From Streptomyces sp. NBC_00258 (lineage in GTDB: Bacteria; Actinomycetota; Actinomycetes; Streptomycetales; Streptomycetaceae), in the NCBI RefSeq assembly GCF_036182465.1, contig NZ_CP108081.1, positions 2,542,001 through 2,606,000 of the forward strand: a DNA stretch of 64,000 bases, in the 5' to 3' direction. Under the pieces are notes generated by a model. That model saw only the letters and a list, made by a program, of their open reading frames with translations, was not told where the DNA came from and did no database searches. Positions 48,891 to 57,428 of this stretch are shown here, one piece after another (the first letter of the stretch is position 1; every line of letters begins with the position of its first letter). The position numbers and the translations under genes are program-made.

Positions 48891-49901
48891 ATGCAGGCGT
48901 TTGACCCGGTCTGGTTCACGTTCCTGAACGGCTCGGACATCGAACAGCTCGAACTTGACGACACCGAGGTGCTCGACGCCGTCGAGCAGGGGCTGCGTGC
49001 TCAGGGCCGCGGGGAAACGGTCATCGAACCACGGGTCCACCTCACGCCCGATCCCTCGTTCAACGGCCACTTCAACGTCCTGCGCGGCTACATCGCGCCA
49101 CTGGGGCTGGCCGGAGTCAAGATTGTGGGCGACTACGTCGGCAACTACAAGGCCGGGCTGCCGTCCGAGATGGCGCTGCTCAACCTCTTCGACCCACGTA
49201 CGGGCATGCCGGTGGCAGTGGTCGACGCCACCGCGATCACCGAGATGCGCACCGGCGCGCTCACCGCGCTCGGGGCGCGGCACCTGGCCCGCCCCGGCTC
49301 CAAGGTGCTCGGTCACATCGGCGCCCGCGCCACCTCGTACTGGAACGTCCGCCTGCTCGACCGGATCTTCGGCTTCGACGAGATACGGGTCCACTCGCGC
49401 CGCCCGGAGAGCCGCGAGGCCTTCGCCGAGCGCCTTGAGCGCGACCTCGGCAAGCCCGTGATCGTCACCGACGACTGGAAGTCGTGCGTCGAGGGCGCGG
49501 ACATCGTCGTGGAGGCGTCCCGGCTGGAAAGGCCCGAGCCCTTGCTGAGGACGGAGTGGATCGCGCCGGGAGCTCTTGTCGTACCGTACGGAACGATGAG
49601 CGCGGTCGAACTCTCCCTCACCGACATCATGGACAAGGTCGTCGTCGACGACTGGGGCCAGTGCCGGTCCGGGCCGTTCGGTGCCCTCCGCGCCCATGTC
49701 GAGTCGGGGCGGCTCAGCGAGGAGACCCTGCACGGCGAGCTGTGCGAGATCGTCGTCGGCGACAAGCCCGGCCGTGAGCACGACGACGAGACCATCCTGT
49801 TCTGGCATCGCGGCCTCTCGTTGTCCGACATCGCGCTGGGCGCGGCCATGCTCAAGAAGGCCGAAGAGCGTGGCCTCGGACAGAACCTGCGGTTCTCATG
49901 A
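48891..49901 (+). CDS. Ornithine cyclodeaminase/mu-crystallin family protein
   Basis: A 336-residue NAD(P)-dependent fold. The nucleotide-binding turn is KVLGHIGARATSYWNVRLLDRIFGFDEIRVHSRRPESRE in the middle of the protein, and the substrate segment is ATAITEMRTGALTALGARHL. Relatives are ornithine cyclodeaminases, ketimine reductases and opine-type dehydrogenases; the exact reaction is open. ATG 48891 (MQAFDPVW) follows GAAAGGG and is preferred to the in-frame start at 48795. First gene of a four-gene operon, overlapping the lyase gene by ATGA. Confidence 0.87.
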   Translation: MQAFDPVWFTFLNGSDIEQLELDDTEVLDAVEQGLRAQGRGETVIEPRVHLTPDPSFNGHFNVLRGYIAPLGLAGVKIVGDYVGNYKAGLPSEMALLNLFDPRTGMPVAVVDATAITEMRTGALTALGARHLARPGSKVLGHIGARATSYWNVRLLDRIFGFDEIRVHSRRPESREAFAERLERDLGKPVIVTDDWKSCVEGADIVVEASRLERPEPLLRTEWIAPGALVVPYGTMSAVELSLTDIMDKVVVDDWGQCRSGPFGALRAHVESGRLSEETLHGELCEIVVGDKPGREHDDETILFWHRGLSLSDIALGAAMLKKAEERGLGQNLRFS

Positions 49902-51463
49902 CCGGTACGTCTCCCGCTCCTACCCCGCCCGCCGCCGCTGACGCCGTGGTCCTCGACGGGCGCGCCCTCACCTGCGAAGACGTCGCCGCCGTCGCCCTCC
50001 GCGGCGCCCGGGTCGCCCTGGCCGAGGAGGTCCTGCCCCGGCTGGAGCGCGACCGCGCGGTCGTCGACGACGTGGTCGACCGCGAGGTGCCGACGTACGG
50101 CCTGACGACGGGCCTCGGCAGCCGGTCGTCGTACGCGCTGCCGCGGACCGAACTCGGCGAGTTCAGCGTGCGCACGGTACGGGGACGGGCCAACGCGGTG
50201 GGCGATCCGCTGCCGGTCCCCGTCGTACGCGCCGCCCTGCTCGCCCGGGTGAACGGCGTCGCGGGCGGTGGCAGCGGAGTGCGGCCGGAGATCGTGCCGC
50301 TGCTGGTCTCCATGCTCAACTCACGGGTGCACCCGGTGATCCCCGAGGTGGGGTCGATCGGCGCCTCCGACCTGTGTCAGATGGCCCATGTCGGCCTGGT
50401 CGTCATCGGCGAGGGCCGTGCCGAGGTCTCCGGTGAGGTGCTCGACGGTGCGCGGGCACTGCGCCGGGCCGGGCTGGCCCCCGCCGAACTGGGGCCGAAG
50501 GACGGGCATGTGCTCTGCAGCGCGAGCCCGCTGGCGGCCGGCGTCGGCGCCCTCGCCCTCCACGAGGCGGCCGCCGTCCTCACCCTCGCCCAGGCGGTCA
50601 CCGCGCTCACCTTCGAGGGGTTCCGGGCGAACACCAGCCCGCTCGACACCCGCGTACTGGGCCTGCGTCCGGCCCCCGGCCAGGCCCGCGCGGCGGGCGA
50701 ACTGCTCGCGCTGCTGGACGGCGGCCAGCTCACTGATCCCCGGCACGCGAGGCGCGTCCAGGACCCCGTGAGCCTGCGCTGCGCCGCCCAGGTGCACGGG
50801 GCGCTGCACGCCGCCCTGGACTTCGCCCGGGCCGCGCTGGAACCGGAGCTCAACGGCTGCGGCGACAACCCTGTGGTCCTGGCCGACACCGGGGAGATCC
50901 TCTCCTCCGGCAACTTCCACACCCCGGCCCTGGCCCTCGGCTTCGACACCGTCGCGCTGGCACTGACGCAGACCGCGGCGATCTCGGCCGAGCGCATGCG
51001 GCGGTTGCTCGATCCCGCTGTCAGCGGACTCCCCGCGAACCTCTCGCCGTACGGTCCGGAGCGTTCGGGCTTCGCGCCGCTGGCCAAGACGGCGCAGGCG
51101 CTCGTCGCCGAGATCCGTGCCCTGTCCGCACCCGTGTGCACCGACCCCCGGCATGGCGCGGACGCGGTCGAGGACGACTCGACCAACGCGGCGCTCGGGG
51201 CTCGACGGCTGACGACGATGCTGGTCAGGCTGCGGCAGCTGCTCGCCGTCGAGGCCCTGGCCGCGGCACAGGCCGTGGACCTGGCCGCCCCGGTCACCAT
51301 GGGACGGGGACCCGGTCTCCTGCACCGCGCGATCCGCGAGCTGGTCCCGCGCCTGGACGACGACCGGCCCTGCGGAGCGGACGTGGACCTGGTGAGCCGG
51401 GACGTCCTGGACTCCGACGAGGTACGAAGCGCTCTGCACGCTTTGGTGGAAGGACCTTCGTGA
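49898..51463 (+). CDS. Histidine/phenylalanine ammonia-lyase superfamily enzyme with altered MIO motif
   Basis: A 521-residue helical ammonia-lyase-fold protein. Conserved are the Tyr loop PTYGLTTGLGS (Tyr near 67), NGCGDNPVV and SSGNFHTPALALGF. The motif that normally reads GASGDLAPLAH reads GASDLCQMAH: Ala156-Ser157 are followed by Asp158, with the Gly needed to cyclise the MIO cofactor deleted. The QDxYSxR motif reads QDPVSLR, replacing the Tyr equivalent to Tyr280 of histidine ammonia-lyase. Either the cofactor forms from Ala-Ser-Asp or the enzyme works without it. Elimination of a good leaving group such as trimethylamine, as in ergothionase, is one possibility (inference). Confidence 0.85.
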   Translation: MTGTSPAPTPPAAADAVVLDGRALTCEDVAAVALRGARVALAEEVLPRLERDRAVVDDVVDREVPTYGLTTGLGSRSSYALPRTELGEFSVRTVRGRANAVGDPLPVPVVRAALLARVNGVAGGGSGVRPEIVPLLVSMLNSRVHPVIPEVGSIGASDLCQMAHVGLVVIGEGRAEVSGEVLDGARALRRAGLAPAELGPKDGHVLCSASPLAAGVGALALHEAAAVLTLAQAVTALTFEGFRANTSPLDTRVLGLRPAPGQARAAGELLALLDGGQLTDPRHARRVQDPVSLRCAAQVHGALHAALDFARAALEPELNGCGDNPVVLADTGEILSSGNFHTPALALGFDTVALALTQTAAISAERMRRLLDPAVSGLPANLSPYGPERSGFAPLAKTAQALVAEIRALSAPVCTDPRHGADAVEDDSTNAALGARRLTTMLVRLRQLLAVEALAAAQAVDLAAPVTMGRGPGLLHRAIRELVPRLDDDRPCGADVDLVSRDVLDSDEVRSALHALVEGPS

Positions 51464-52365
51464 CCAACGTCGACGTACACCAGCATCTGTGGACCGCCTC
51501 GTTCCTCGCGGCCCTCCGAGCGCGTGACGAGCCGCCGTTCCTGGACGGCTGGACCCTGCACACCGCCGGCGAGCCGCCGTACGAGGTCCCGGCCGCCCAG
51601 CACGACGTCGCCGCGCGTGCCGAACTGGCCGCCGCCGACGGGCTCGGCAGGGCGCTCGTCTCGATGTCCGCCCCGCTCGGCGTGGAGTGGCTGCCGTCCG
51701 AAGAGGCCCGCCCGCTGCTCGCCGCCTACCACGAGGACGCGGCAGGACTGCCCGAACCGTTCGGGGCGTGGGCCGCCGCCTGCGTCCGGGACATCGACGC
51801 CGACGCGACCGCCGCGGACCTCGACCGGGGGTTCGCCGGGCTCCAGCTCCCGGCGAACGCCCTCACCGACGAGGCGGGGTACGCGCGCTGCGCCCCGCTG
51901 CTGGATCTGCTCGAAGCGCGCGGCCTCCCGCTGTTCGTCCACCCGGGCCCGGCGCCCGGCACGTCTCCCGGGCCCGGCTGGTGGCCCGCGATGGTGCCGT
52001 ACGTGCAGCAGATGCACTCCGCGTGGTTCGCCTTCCGGGCGTTCGGCAGGCCTCGTCATCCCCGGCTGCGGGTGTGCTTCGCGCTGCTGGCCGGGCTCGC
52101 CCCGCTGCACGGGGAGCGTTTCGCCGCCCGTGGCGGGGACGAGGGGCGCTCGGCGGTCGATCCCGACGTGTTCGTCGAGACGTCCTCGTACGGTCCGCGT
52201 GCCGTCGACTCGGTCGTCCGTGTCCTCGGTACCGACGTCGTCGTGATGGGCTCGGACCGGCCCTACGCGGAACCGCCGCAGCAGCCCGGCTTCGGTCTGG
52301 GCGGGGCAACCGCGTACGCCTTCCGCATCACCAATCCACGCCGCCTGCTCACCGGAGAGGACTGA
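51460..52365 (+). CDS. Amidohydrolase-family (TIM-barrel metal hydrolase) protein
   Basis: A 301-residue protein starting at GTG 51460 inside the lyase stop, with GGAAGGA upstream. The metal-binding strand-1 motif NVDVHQHLW (His7, His9), LFVHPGP on a later strand and the terminal VVMGSDRPYAEP with the catalytic Asp fit the amidohydrolase_2 group of hydrolases and decarboxylases. It probably processes the product of the lyase. Substrate unknown. Confidence 0.85.
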   Translation: MTNVDVHQHLWTASFLAALRARDEPPFLDGWTLHTAGEPPYEVPAAQHDVAARAELAAADGLGRALVSMSAPLGVEWLPSEEARPLLAAYHEDAAGLPEPFGAWAAACVRDIDADATAADLDRGFAGLQLPANALTDEAGYARCAPLLDLLEARGLPLFVHPGPAPGTSPGPGWWPAMVPYVQQMHSAWFAFRAFGRPRHPRLRVCFALLAGLAPLHGERFAARGGDEGRSAVDPDVFVETSSYGPRAVDSVVRVLGTDVVVMGSDRPYAEPPQQPGFGLGGATAYAFRITNPRRLLTGED

Positions 52366-52426
52366 CCGCGCCCGACGGCCACCCATGACCGTCGTCCAAC
52401 ACCCAATCGGCACCAGGGGGATGACC

Positions 52427-52963
52427 ATGAACCCGACCCCGATCGACACGGCCGCGCTCGCCGAACTCGGCGCGTCCGACCGGCCGTTCCGGCCCGAGGA
52501 GTGTGCGGACCGGGCCCGCCGCGCGGCGGCGTTCGTCGACACCGCCGCGCTCGACCGCTCCGGCCCCGGCTCGTATCTGCTGCTGTGGCGGAACGCCAAC
52601 TCCGAGGCGTGGCTGAACACTTGGTGGCAGGCGCGCGACACCGGCTACCACGACCACCAGGGGTCCTGCGTCGGCGTGCATGTGATCGAGGGCGCCGCCT
52701 GGCAGGAGGGGCTGCCGGTGGGCGGCCCGCGTCGCGCCCGCCGGTACGGGCCCGGGGAGTCGTTCTCGTTCCCGGGTTCGGGCGTCCACCGGATGGACCA
52801 CGACGCCGGCGCCGTGACCGTCCACGTCTACTCGCCGCCGATCGAGGCCATCGGGCACTACGAGATCGTCGACGGCGAACTGCATCGCACGGCCGGGCCG
52901 CCCGACGAGGGCTCCCCGGCGAGTCCCCGGCTGCTCGACGCCCTCAACTCGATCGGCCGGTGA
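52427..52963 (+). CDS. Cysteine dioxygenase-like thiol dioxygenase (cupin)
   Basis: A 178-residue cupin of the cysteine dioxygenase type. Iron ligands His75 and His77 (TGYHDHQGSCVGVHVIEG) and His121 (GSGVHRMDH) are present, and the YSPPI strand is typical of the family. It would oxidise a thiol to a sulfinate with Fe(II) and O2. ATG 52427 is chosen because GGGGG lies 6 bases upstream; 52421 and 52385 are alternative starts. Last gene of the operon. A sulfur-containing substrate for the whole pathway would explain it (inference). Confidence 0.85.
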   Translation: MNPTPIDTAALAELGASDRPFRPEECADRARRAAAFVDTAALDRSGPGSYLLLWRNANSEAWLNTWWQARDTGYHDHQGSCVGVHVIEGAAWQEGLPVGGPRRARRYGPGESFSFPGSGVHRMDHDAGAVTVHVYSPPIEAIGHYEIVDGELHRTAGPPDEGSPASPRLLDALNSIGR

Positions 52964-52979
52964 GTCCGGGGAGGCCGCG

Positions 52980-53894
52980 CTACTCCGGCGGAGTGGGTGT
53001 GTCGTGCGTGCGGTACATCGCCTGGACGTCCAGTTCGAGCTGGATCGTCGGACCGACCACCGCGATGCCCCGCGCCAGCATGTTCCGCCAGTTCAGTGTG
53101 TAGTCCTCGCGGTGCAGTTCGGCCTTGGCCAGGGCCGCGCAGCGCAGTTCCTCGCCGTAACCGCCGTTCACCATGCCGAGGTACGTCGTGTCCAGGGCCA
53201 CCGAGCGGCTCACCCCGTGCATCGTCAGCGAACCCTGCAGGATCCACTTGCTGCCGCCGCGGTAGGCGAACCGCGTGCTGTGGAAGTCGATGAAGGGGAA
53301 CCGCTTGACGTCCAGGAAGTCCGCCGACCGGAGGTGGTTGTCACGGGTCGTGTTGCCGGTCGTGATGCTCGCCGCGTCGATCCGGACGTGGACCCGGGAC
53401 TCGGTGATGTCCTCGACGATCTGGATGCCGCCGTCGAAACGCTCGAAGCGGCCGTGCACATGGGCCATCCCGACGTGCTTGGCGATGAAGCGGATCGCCG
53501 TGTGGGGCGGGTCGAAGAGCCAGGTGCCGGTCGGCGGCAGGTCGAGCTGACGGGCCGGTTCCAGGCGGGCGTACAGGGTGGGGAGGGTGACGCCGGCGAC
53601 GATCTCGACGGTCTCGCGGACCGGGGAGAGCCCCTCGGCCATGACCATCATGCTGTAGCCGCCCGGCGGCAGCACGGCCATGAAGAAGCCGTACGGGTCG
53701 GTGGTACCGCGGGCCGCGACGCGATGCGAGTCGAGCGCGGTGATCGTGACGTCGGCGCCGCCCATGGGCTGCCCCATGGGGTCCGCGACCTCGCAGCCGA
53801 CCGCGCCCGCGCCGGGCGGCAGGGGCAGCGTGAGGCCCGACGCGGCGGCGGAGGCGTCCTTGGAACGCCGACGCCGAAGCAGCCCGAGGGCCAT
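52980..53894 (-). CDS. YceI-family protein with N-terminal carboxypeptidase-regulatory-like domain
   Basis: A 304-residue fusion. Residues about 15-105 form an Ig-like carboxypeptidase regulatory-like domain (AVGCEVADPMGQPMGGADVTITAL, YGFFMAVLPPGGYSMMVMAEGL). Residues 115-300 form the YceI lipocalin-like barrel (TGTWLFDPPHTAIRFIAKHVGMAHVHGRFERFDG), a fold that binds polyprenoid or amphiphilic ligands. No signal peptide is seen, unlike E. coli YceI. ATG 53894 has AGGTGA upstream. It converges on the thiol-dioxygenase gene. Confidence 0.88.
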   Translation of the reverse strand: MALGLLRRRRSKDASAAASGLTLPLPPGAGAVGCEVADPMGQPMGGADVTITALDSHRVAARGTTDPYGFFMAVLPPGGYSMMVMAEGLSPVRETVEIVAGVTLPTLYARLEPARQLDLPPTGTWLFDPPHTAIRFIAKHVGMAHVHGRFERFDGGIQIVEDITESRVHVRIDAASITTGNTTRDNHLRSADFLDVKRFPFIDFHSTRFAYRGGSKWILQGSLTMHGVSRSVALDTTYLGMVNGGYGEELRCAALAKAELHREDYTLNWRNMLARGIAVVGPTIQLELDVQAMYRTHDTPTPPE

Positions 53895-54009
53895 GATGTT
53901 CACCTGTCTTCTCAATTCCGTTGCTAGCCACGGCTCGACGCCCTCCCACGCACCCGGCAGGCCCGTGGGCCGCACGGACACGGGCACGGCGAACCGGGAC
54001 GTGAGCCAC

Positions 54010-54077
54010 TCATGATCATGATCCAGCCGTCCACGGCGTGGGTGTCTCAATACGAGACAGTGCCTCGACACGCGACA
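54010..54077. promoter_or_regulatory. Candidate operators upstream of the YceI gene
   Basis: Palindrome TCATGATCATGA (54010-54021). Then two 18-bp direct repeats, GTGTCTCAATACGAGACA (54042-54059) and GTGCCTCGACACGCGACA (54060-54077); the first is itself a dyad (TGTCTC/GAGACA). TetR-type regulators often bind such sites. They lie 115-185 bases upstream of the YceI start. Confidence 0.5.
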
Positions 54078-54123
54078 GTGGTTCGACGGTGCGGCGTCCG
54101 GACACCGCGAGCCCGCCCGGGCC

Positions 54124-55158
54124 TCACCGCGAGGGCGCGGGCCCCGTGGAGTCGCGTACCACCAGCACATGGCCGGTGGATTTCCGGCGGGGCCGGGAGG
54201 CGGGCGGCCTGAGAGCCATCGCGAGGGCCTGCCGGCCCATTTCGGCGAGGGGAAGCCGCACGGTGGTGAGGCCGGGGGCGAGGTCCGCCGCGAACGACAC
54301 GTCGTCGAATCCGGCGACCGACATCCGGTGCGGGACCGGTACGCCGTGGGCGCGGAGTGCGGACAGGACGCCGATGGCCATGGCGTCGTTGAGAGCGACG
54401 ATCGCGGTGGTGTCCGGGTGGTCGCGCAGGATCCGCTCGGCCGCGTCGCGCCCGCCGTCCCGGGTGAACTCGGCCTGCGCCAACGGCAGTTCGTCCGAGG
54501 ACAGTCCGGCTCCTTCCAACGCCGCCGTCACCCCCGCGAACCGGTCGGCGACCGTGGACAGCAGCATCTCCCCCGCCGCCACCGCGATCCGGCGGTGCCC
54601 GAGCGACAGCAGATGGCCGGTGACGGTCTCCGCCCCCTCCTTGTTGTCGGGCCGCACCGCGTCCGCGTTGAGGAAGTGACGGCCGATCACCGTGAGCCGC
54701 CCGCCGGCGTCCTGGAAGGCGGACAGCTCGGCCCTGGACTCGGCCTCCATCCGGGGATCGACGTACCCGGAGCCCGCGATGATGATGACGCCGACACGCT
54801 GGGCGATCAGATGGCGGATCTGACGCAGTTCGTTCTGCGGATTCCGGCCGGAGTGGCAGATCTGGACGATCAGATCGCGTTCGCCCGCCACCTGCACGAC
54901 CCCGCCCGCGATCTCCGAGAAGTACGGGTCGTCGATCTGATGGACGATCAGCCCCACCGTCGACGCGGTACCGCCCGCCAGGGTGCGCGCATGGGGATTG
55001 GCGACATAGCCGAGCTCCCGCGAGATGCGGCGGACCCGCTCGGCCACCTCCTCGCGCACCCCGTCGCGTCCGGCGAGCGCCCGGGACGCCGTGGTCAGTG
55101 AAACTCCCGCGCGCTCGGCCACATCGGCGAGCCGCAGTCGTGAACGGGGCCTTGGCAT
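54124..55158 (-). CDS. LacI-family regulator divergent from the Liv-type ABC operon
   Basis: A 344-residue repressor. Helix-turn-helix RLRLADVAERAGVSLTTASRALAGRDGV (about 7-35); sensor domain with PHRMSVAGFDDVSFAADLAPGLTTVRLP. The ATG at 55158 has CGGAGG upstream. A 14-bp palindrome (55254-55267) in the divergent region is the probable operator. Control of a branched-chain-amino-acid-type transporter by a LacI protein suggests the cargo is carbohydrate-derived (inference). Confidence 0.93.
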   Translation of the reverse strand: MPRPRSRLRLADVAERAGVSLTTASRALAGRDGVREEVAERVRRISRELGYVANPHARTLAGGTASTVGLIVHQIDDPYFSEIAGGVVQVAGERDLIVQICHSGRNPQNELRQIRHLIAQRVGVIIIAGSGYVDPRMEAESRAELSAFQDAGGRLTVIGRHFLNADAVRPDNKEGAETVTGHLLSLGHRRIAVAAGEMLLSTVADRFAGVTAALEGAGLSSDELPLAQAEFTRDGGRDAAERILRDHPDTTAIVALNDAMAIGVLSALRAHGVPVPHRMSVAGFDDVSFAADLAPGLTTVRLPLAEMGRQALAMALRPPASRPRRKSTGHVLVVRDSTGPAPSR

Positions 55159-55253
55159 TCGTCACCGCCTCCGAACAGGGCCTTGTCAATCGGTCCGTGC
55201 ACGACGCTTGTCTCAACTCATGTGACGTGGCTTACATAGTACGCAAGCGCTCG

Positions 55254-55267
55254 CGAAAGCGCTTTCG
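55254..55267. promoter_or_regulatory. LacI-type palindromic operator
   Basis: The perfect palindrome CGAAAGCGCTTTCG lies 40 bases before the binding-protein start and 96 bases before the LacI start. A second AAGCGCT core (55245-55251) is adjacent. CG-centred AAAGCGCTTT palindromes are typical LacI-family sites. Confidence 0.75.
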
Positions 55268-55306
55268 AACGGCGAAGAGAGTGCCTGCGGACAGGGGAGT
55301 CCAGCG

Positions 55307-56533
55307 ATGAGCACAACACAGCGCCTTTCATGGAGAGTTGCCGCCCTCGCGTCCGCCACGGCACTCACTGCCGCCGGTTGCGGCTCGGGTGGCGGCTCGG
55401 AGGATTCACCCGACGACCCCATCACCATCGGTGTCTCGCTCCCGCTCACCGGGGACTTCTCGGAACCCGGCAAGGGTGTGCAGCGCGGCTACAAGGCATG
55501 GGCGAAGATCATCAACGACAATGGCGGACTGCTCGGCCGCAAGGTCGAGTTGAAGATCCTCGACGACCAGTCGAACGCCGACCGCGTGGTCTCCGACTAC
55601 GAGCAACTGATCGGCAGGGACCAGGTCGACCTGGTCTTCGGACCGTTCTCCACCCGCCTCGTGGTGCCCTCGGCCCGGGTGGCGGAGGAGTACGGCCTGC
55701 TCTTCGTCGAGCCGGCCGGAGCGGCCCCGGAGGTCTTCGACCAGGGCTTCAAGAACCTCTTCTACGCGGCCCCGGCGGTCGCCAACGACCACTACAACCA
55801 CCTCGCCGAATACATCCTGGCGCTGCCCGAGGCGGAGCGGCCCAAGTCCGTGGCGTACGCCGCGATGGACGACCCCTTCGCCCAGGGAACGGCGTACGGG
55901 CTCAAGGACAAGCTGGAGAAGGGCGGTATCAAGACCATCGTCGACGAGGTCTACCCGCCCAACACCACCGACTTCGGCTCGATCGCCGCGCAGATCGCCT
56001 CCTCCAAGGCCGACATGGTGGTGGGCGGCTCGCAGTACCAGGACGGGGTGAACCTGATCGTCGCTCTCCAACAGCTGAACTACCAGCCGAAGATGGCCGC
56101 CTTCTCCACCGCCCCCACCGAACCGGAGTTCGCCAAAGCCATCGGCAACAAGACCGAGGGCATCCTCGCGCCGACCGGCTACACCCAGCACGCGGACTAC
56201 CCGAGCAACAAGGAGTTCGTCGAGAAGTACACCGAGCAGTTCGGCAAGGCCCCTGAGGAGGACGAGGCCAACGCCTACACCACGGGACAGGTCGTCGCCG
56301 CGGCCGTCGAGGCGGCCAAGTGCGCCTCCCAGGACGAGGAGTGCCAGCAGAAGCTCGTGAAGTGGCTGCGCGGCAACGAGGTGGAGACGGTCGTCGGCCC
56401 TCTCAAGTGGGACGACAAGGGGCGCCCGCAGAGCGCGCACATGATCCAGCAGTGGGTGGACGGCGAGATCCAGATCGTCCTGCCCGAGGAACAGAAGGAA
56501 GCCGACCTGGTCCACCCCAAGCCGAAGTGGTGA
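55307..56533 (+). CDS. Branched-chain amino acid/amide-type ABC binding lipoprotein (LivK-like)
   Basis: A 408-residue Peripla_BP_6 lipoprotein with leader ending ALTAAGCGSGG (lipidated Cys). The fold signature DPITIGVSLPLTGDFSEPGKGVQRGYKAWA is followed by ILDDQSNADRVVSDYEQLI. The ligand may be an amino acid, amide, aromatic acid or other compound; the LacI regulator and downstream sugar-active genes argue against simple leucine uptake. GGGGAG precedes the ATG. First gene of a five-gene importer operon. Confidence 0.92.
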   Translation: MSTTQRLSWRVAALASATALTAAGCGSGGGSEDSPDDPITIGVSLPLTGDFSEPGKGVQRGYKAWAKIINDNGGLLGRKVELKILDDQSNADRVVSDYEQLIGRDQVDLVFGPFSTRLVVPSARVAEEYGLLFVEPAGAAPEVFDQGFKNLFYAAPAVANDHYNHLAEYILALPEAERPKSVAYAAMDDPFAQGTAYGLKDKLEKGGIKTIVDEVYPPNTTDFGSIAAQIASSKADMVVGGSQYQDGVNLIVALQQLNYQPKMAAFSTAPTEPEFAKAIGNKTEGILAPTGYTQHADYPSNKEFVEKYTEQFGKAPEEDEANAYTTGQVVAAAVEAAKCASQDEECQQKLVKWLRGNEVETVVGPLKWDDKGRPQSAHMIQQWVDGEIQIVLPEEQKEADLVHPKPKW

Positions 56534-56540
56534 TGCCTGC

Positions 56541-57428
56541 GTGCCCTCCGCGAGCCTCGTCTTCCAGAGCATCGTCCTAGGCGTGCTGCTGGGAGGGCTC
56601 TACGCCCTCCTGGCGGCCGGCCTGACCCTCTACTTCGGCGTCATGCGCGTCGTGATGATCGCCCACTCCGCGTTCCTGATCCTCGCCGCCTACCTCGCCT
56701 GGTACGCCCACCGGGAGACCGGTGTCGACCCGCTGCTCACCCTGCTCGTCACCGTGCCGCTGTTCTTCGTCGCGGGTGTGGCCATGCAACGGCTGCTCCT
56801 GACCCGGCTGCGCCCGGCGACGCTGACCATGATGTCGGTACTCCTGACCTTCTCCGTCGCCCTCGTCATCGAAGGGCTTCTCGGGTACGCCTTCTCCGGC
56901 ACCCAGCGCCGGATCCGGCTCAACTACTCCTCCGCGAGCCTGGAGTTCTTCGGCGCGCGCGTAGCCGTGGTCAAGCTCATCGCGTTCGGCCTGGCGGCCG
57001 CCGCCCTGCTCGGGCTGTATCTCCTGATGCGGCACAGCAGGTTCGGCCAGGCGCTGCGGGCGACGATCCAGCACCGGGAGGCCGCCGCGCTGGTCGGCAT
57101 CGACACCGACCGGATCGCCGGGTACGGCTTCGGGCTCGGGCTCGCCACGGCGGCGGTCGGCGGTACGGCGCTCTCGCTCGACTCGACCATCTATCCGTCG
57201 CTGCACTGGCACTGGATCGGCCCGCTGATGGCGATCATCGTGGTCGGCGGCCTCGGCAGCGTGCCGGGCGCGGCGATCGCCGCCATGGCCCTCGGTCTCA
57301 CACAGAGCCTGCTGCAACTGGAACTCAGCACGACCTGGGCACAGACGGTGTTCTATGTCGCGCTCTTCGCCACGTTGGCCGTCCGGCCGCAGGGATTCTT
57401 CGGGGGTCGGCTTGCCCAGAGATTCTGA
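56541..57428 (+). CDS. Liv-type ABC permease (LivH-like)
   Basis: A 295-residue inner-membrane permease with GVLLGGLYALLAAGLTLYFGVMRVVMIAHSAF and the docking segment RHSRFGQALRATIQHREAAALVGIDTDRI. It starts at GTG 56541, 7 bases after the binding-protein stop. It forms the channel with the LivM-like protein. Confidence 0.93.
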   Translation: MPSASLVFQSIVLGVLLGGLYALLAAGLTLYFGVMRVVMIAHSAFLILAAYLAWYAHRETGVDPLLTLLVTVPLFFVAGVAMQRLLLTRLRPATLTMMSVLLTFSVALVIEGLLGYAFSGTQRRIRLNYSSASLEFFGARVAVVKLIAFGLAAAALLGLYLLMRHSRFGQALRATIQHREAAALVGIDTDRIAGYGFGLGLATAAVGGTALSLDSTIYPSLHWHWIGPLMAIIVVGGLGSVPGAAIAAMALGLTQSLLQLELSTTWAQTVFYVALFATLAVRPQGFFGGRLAQRF

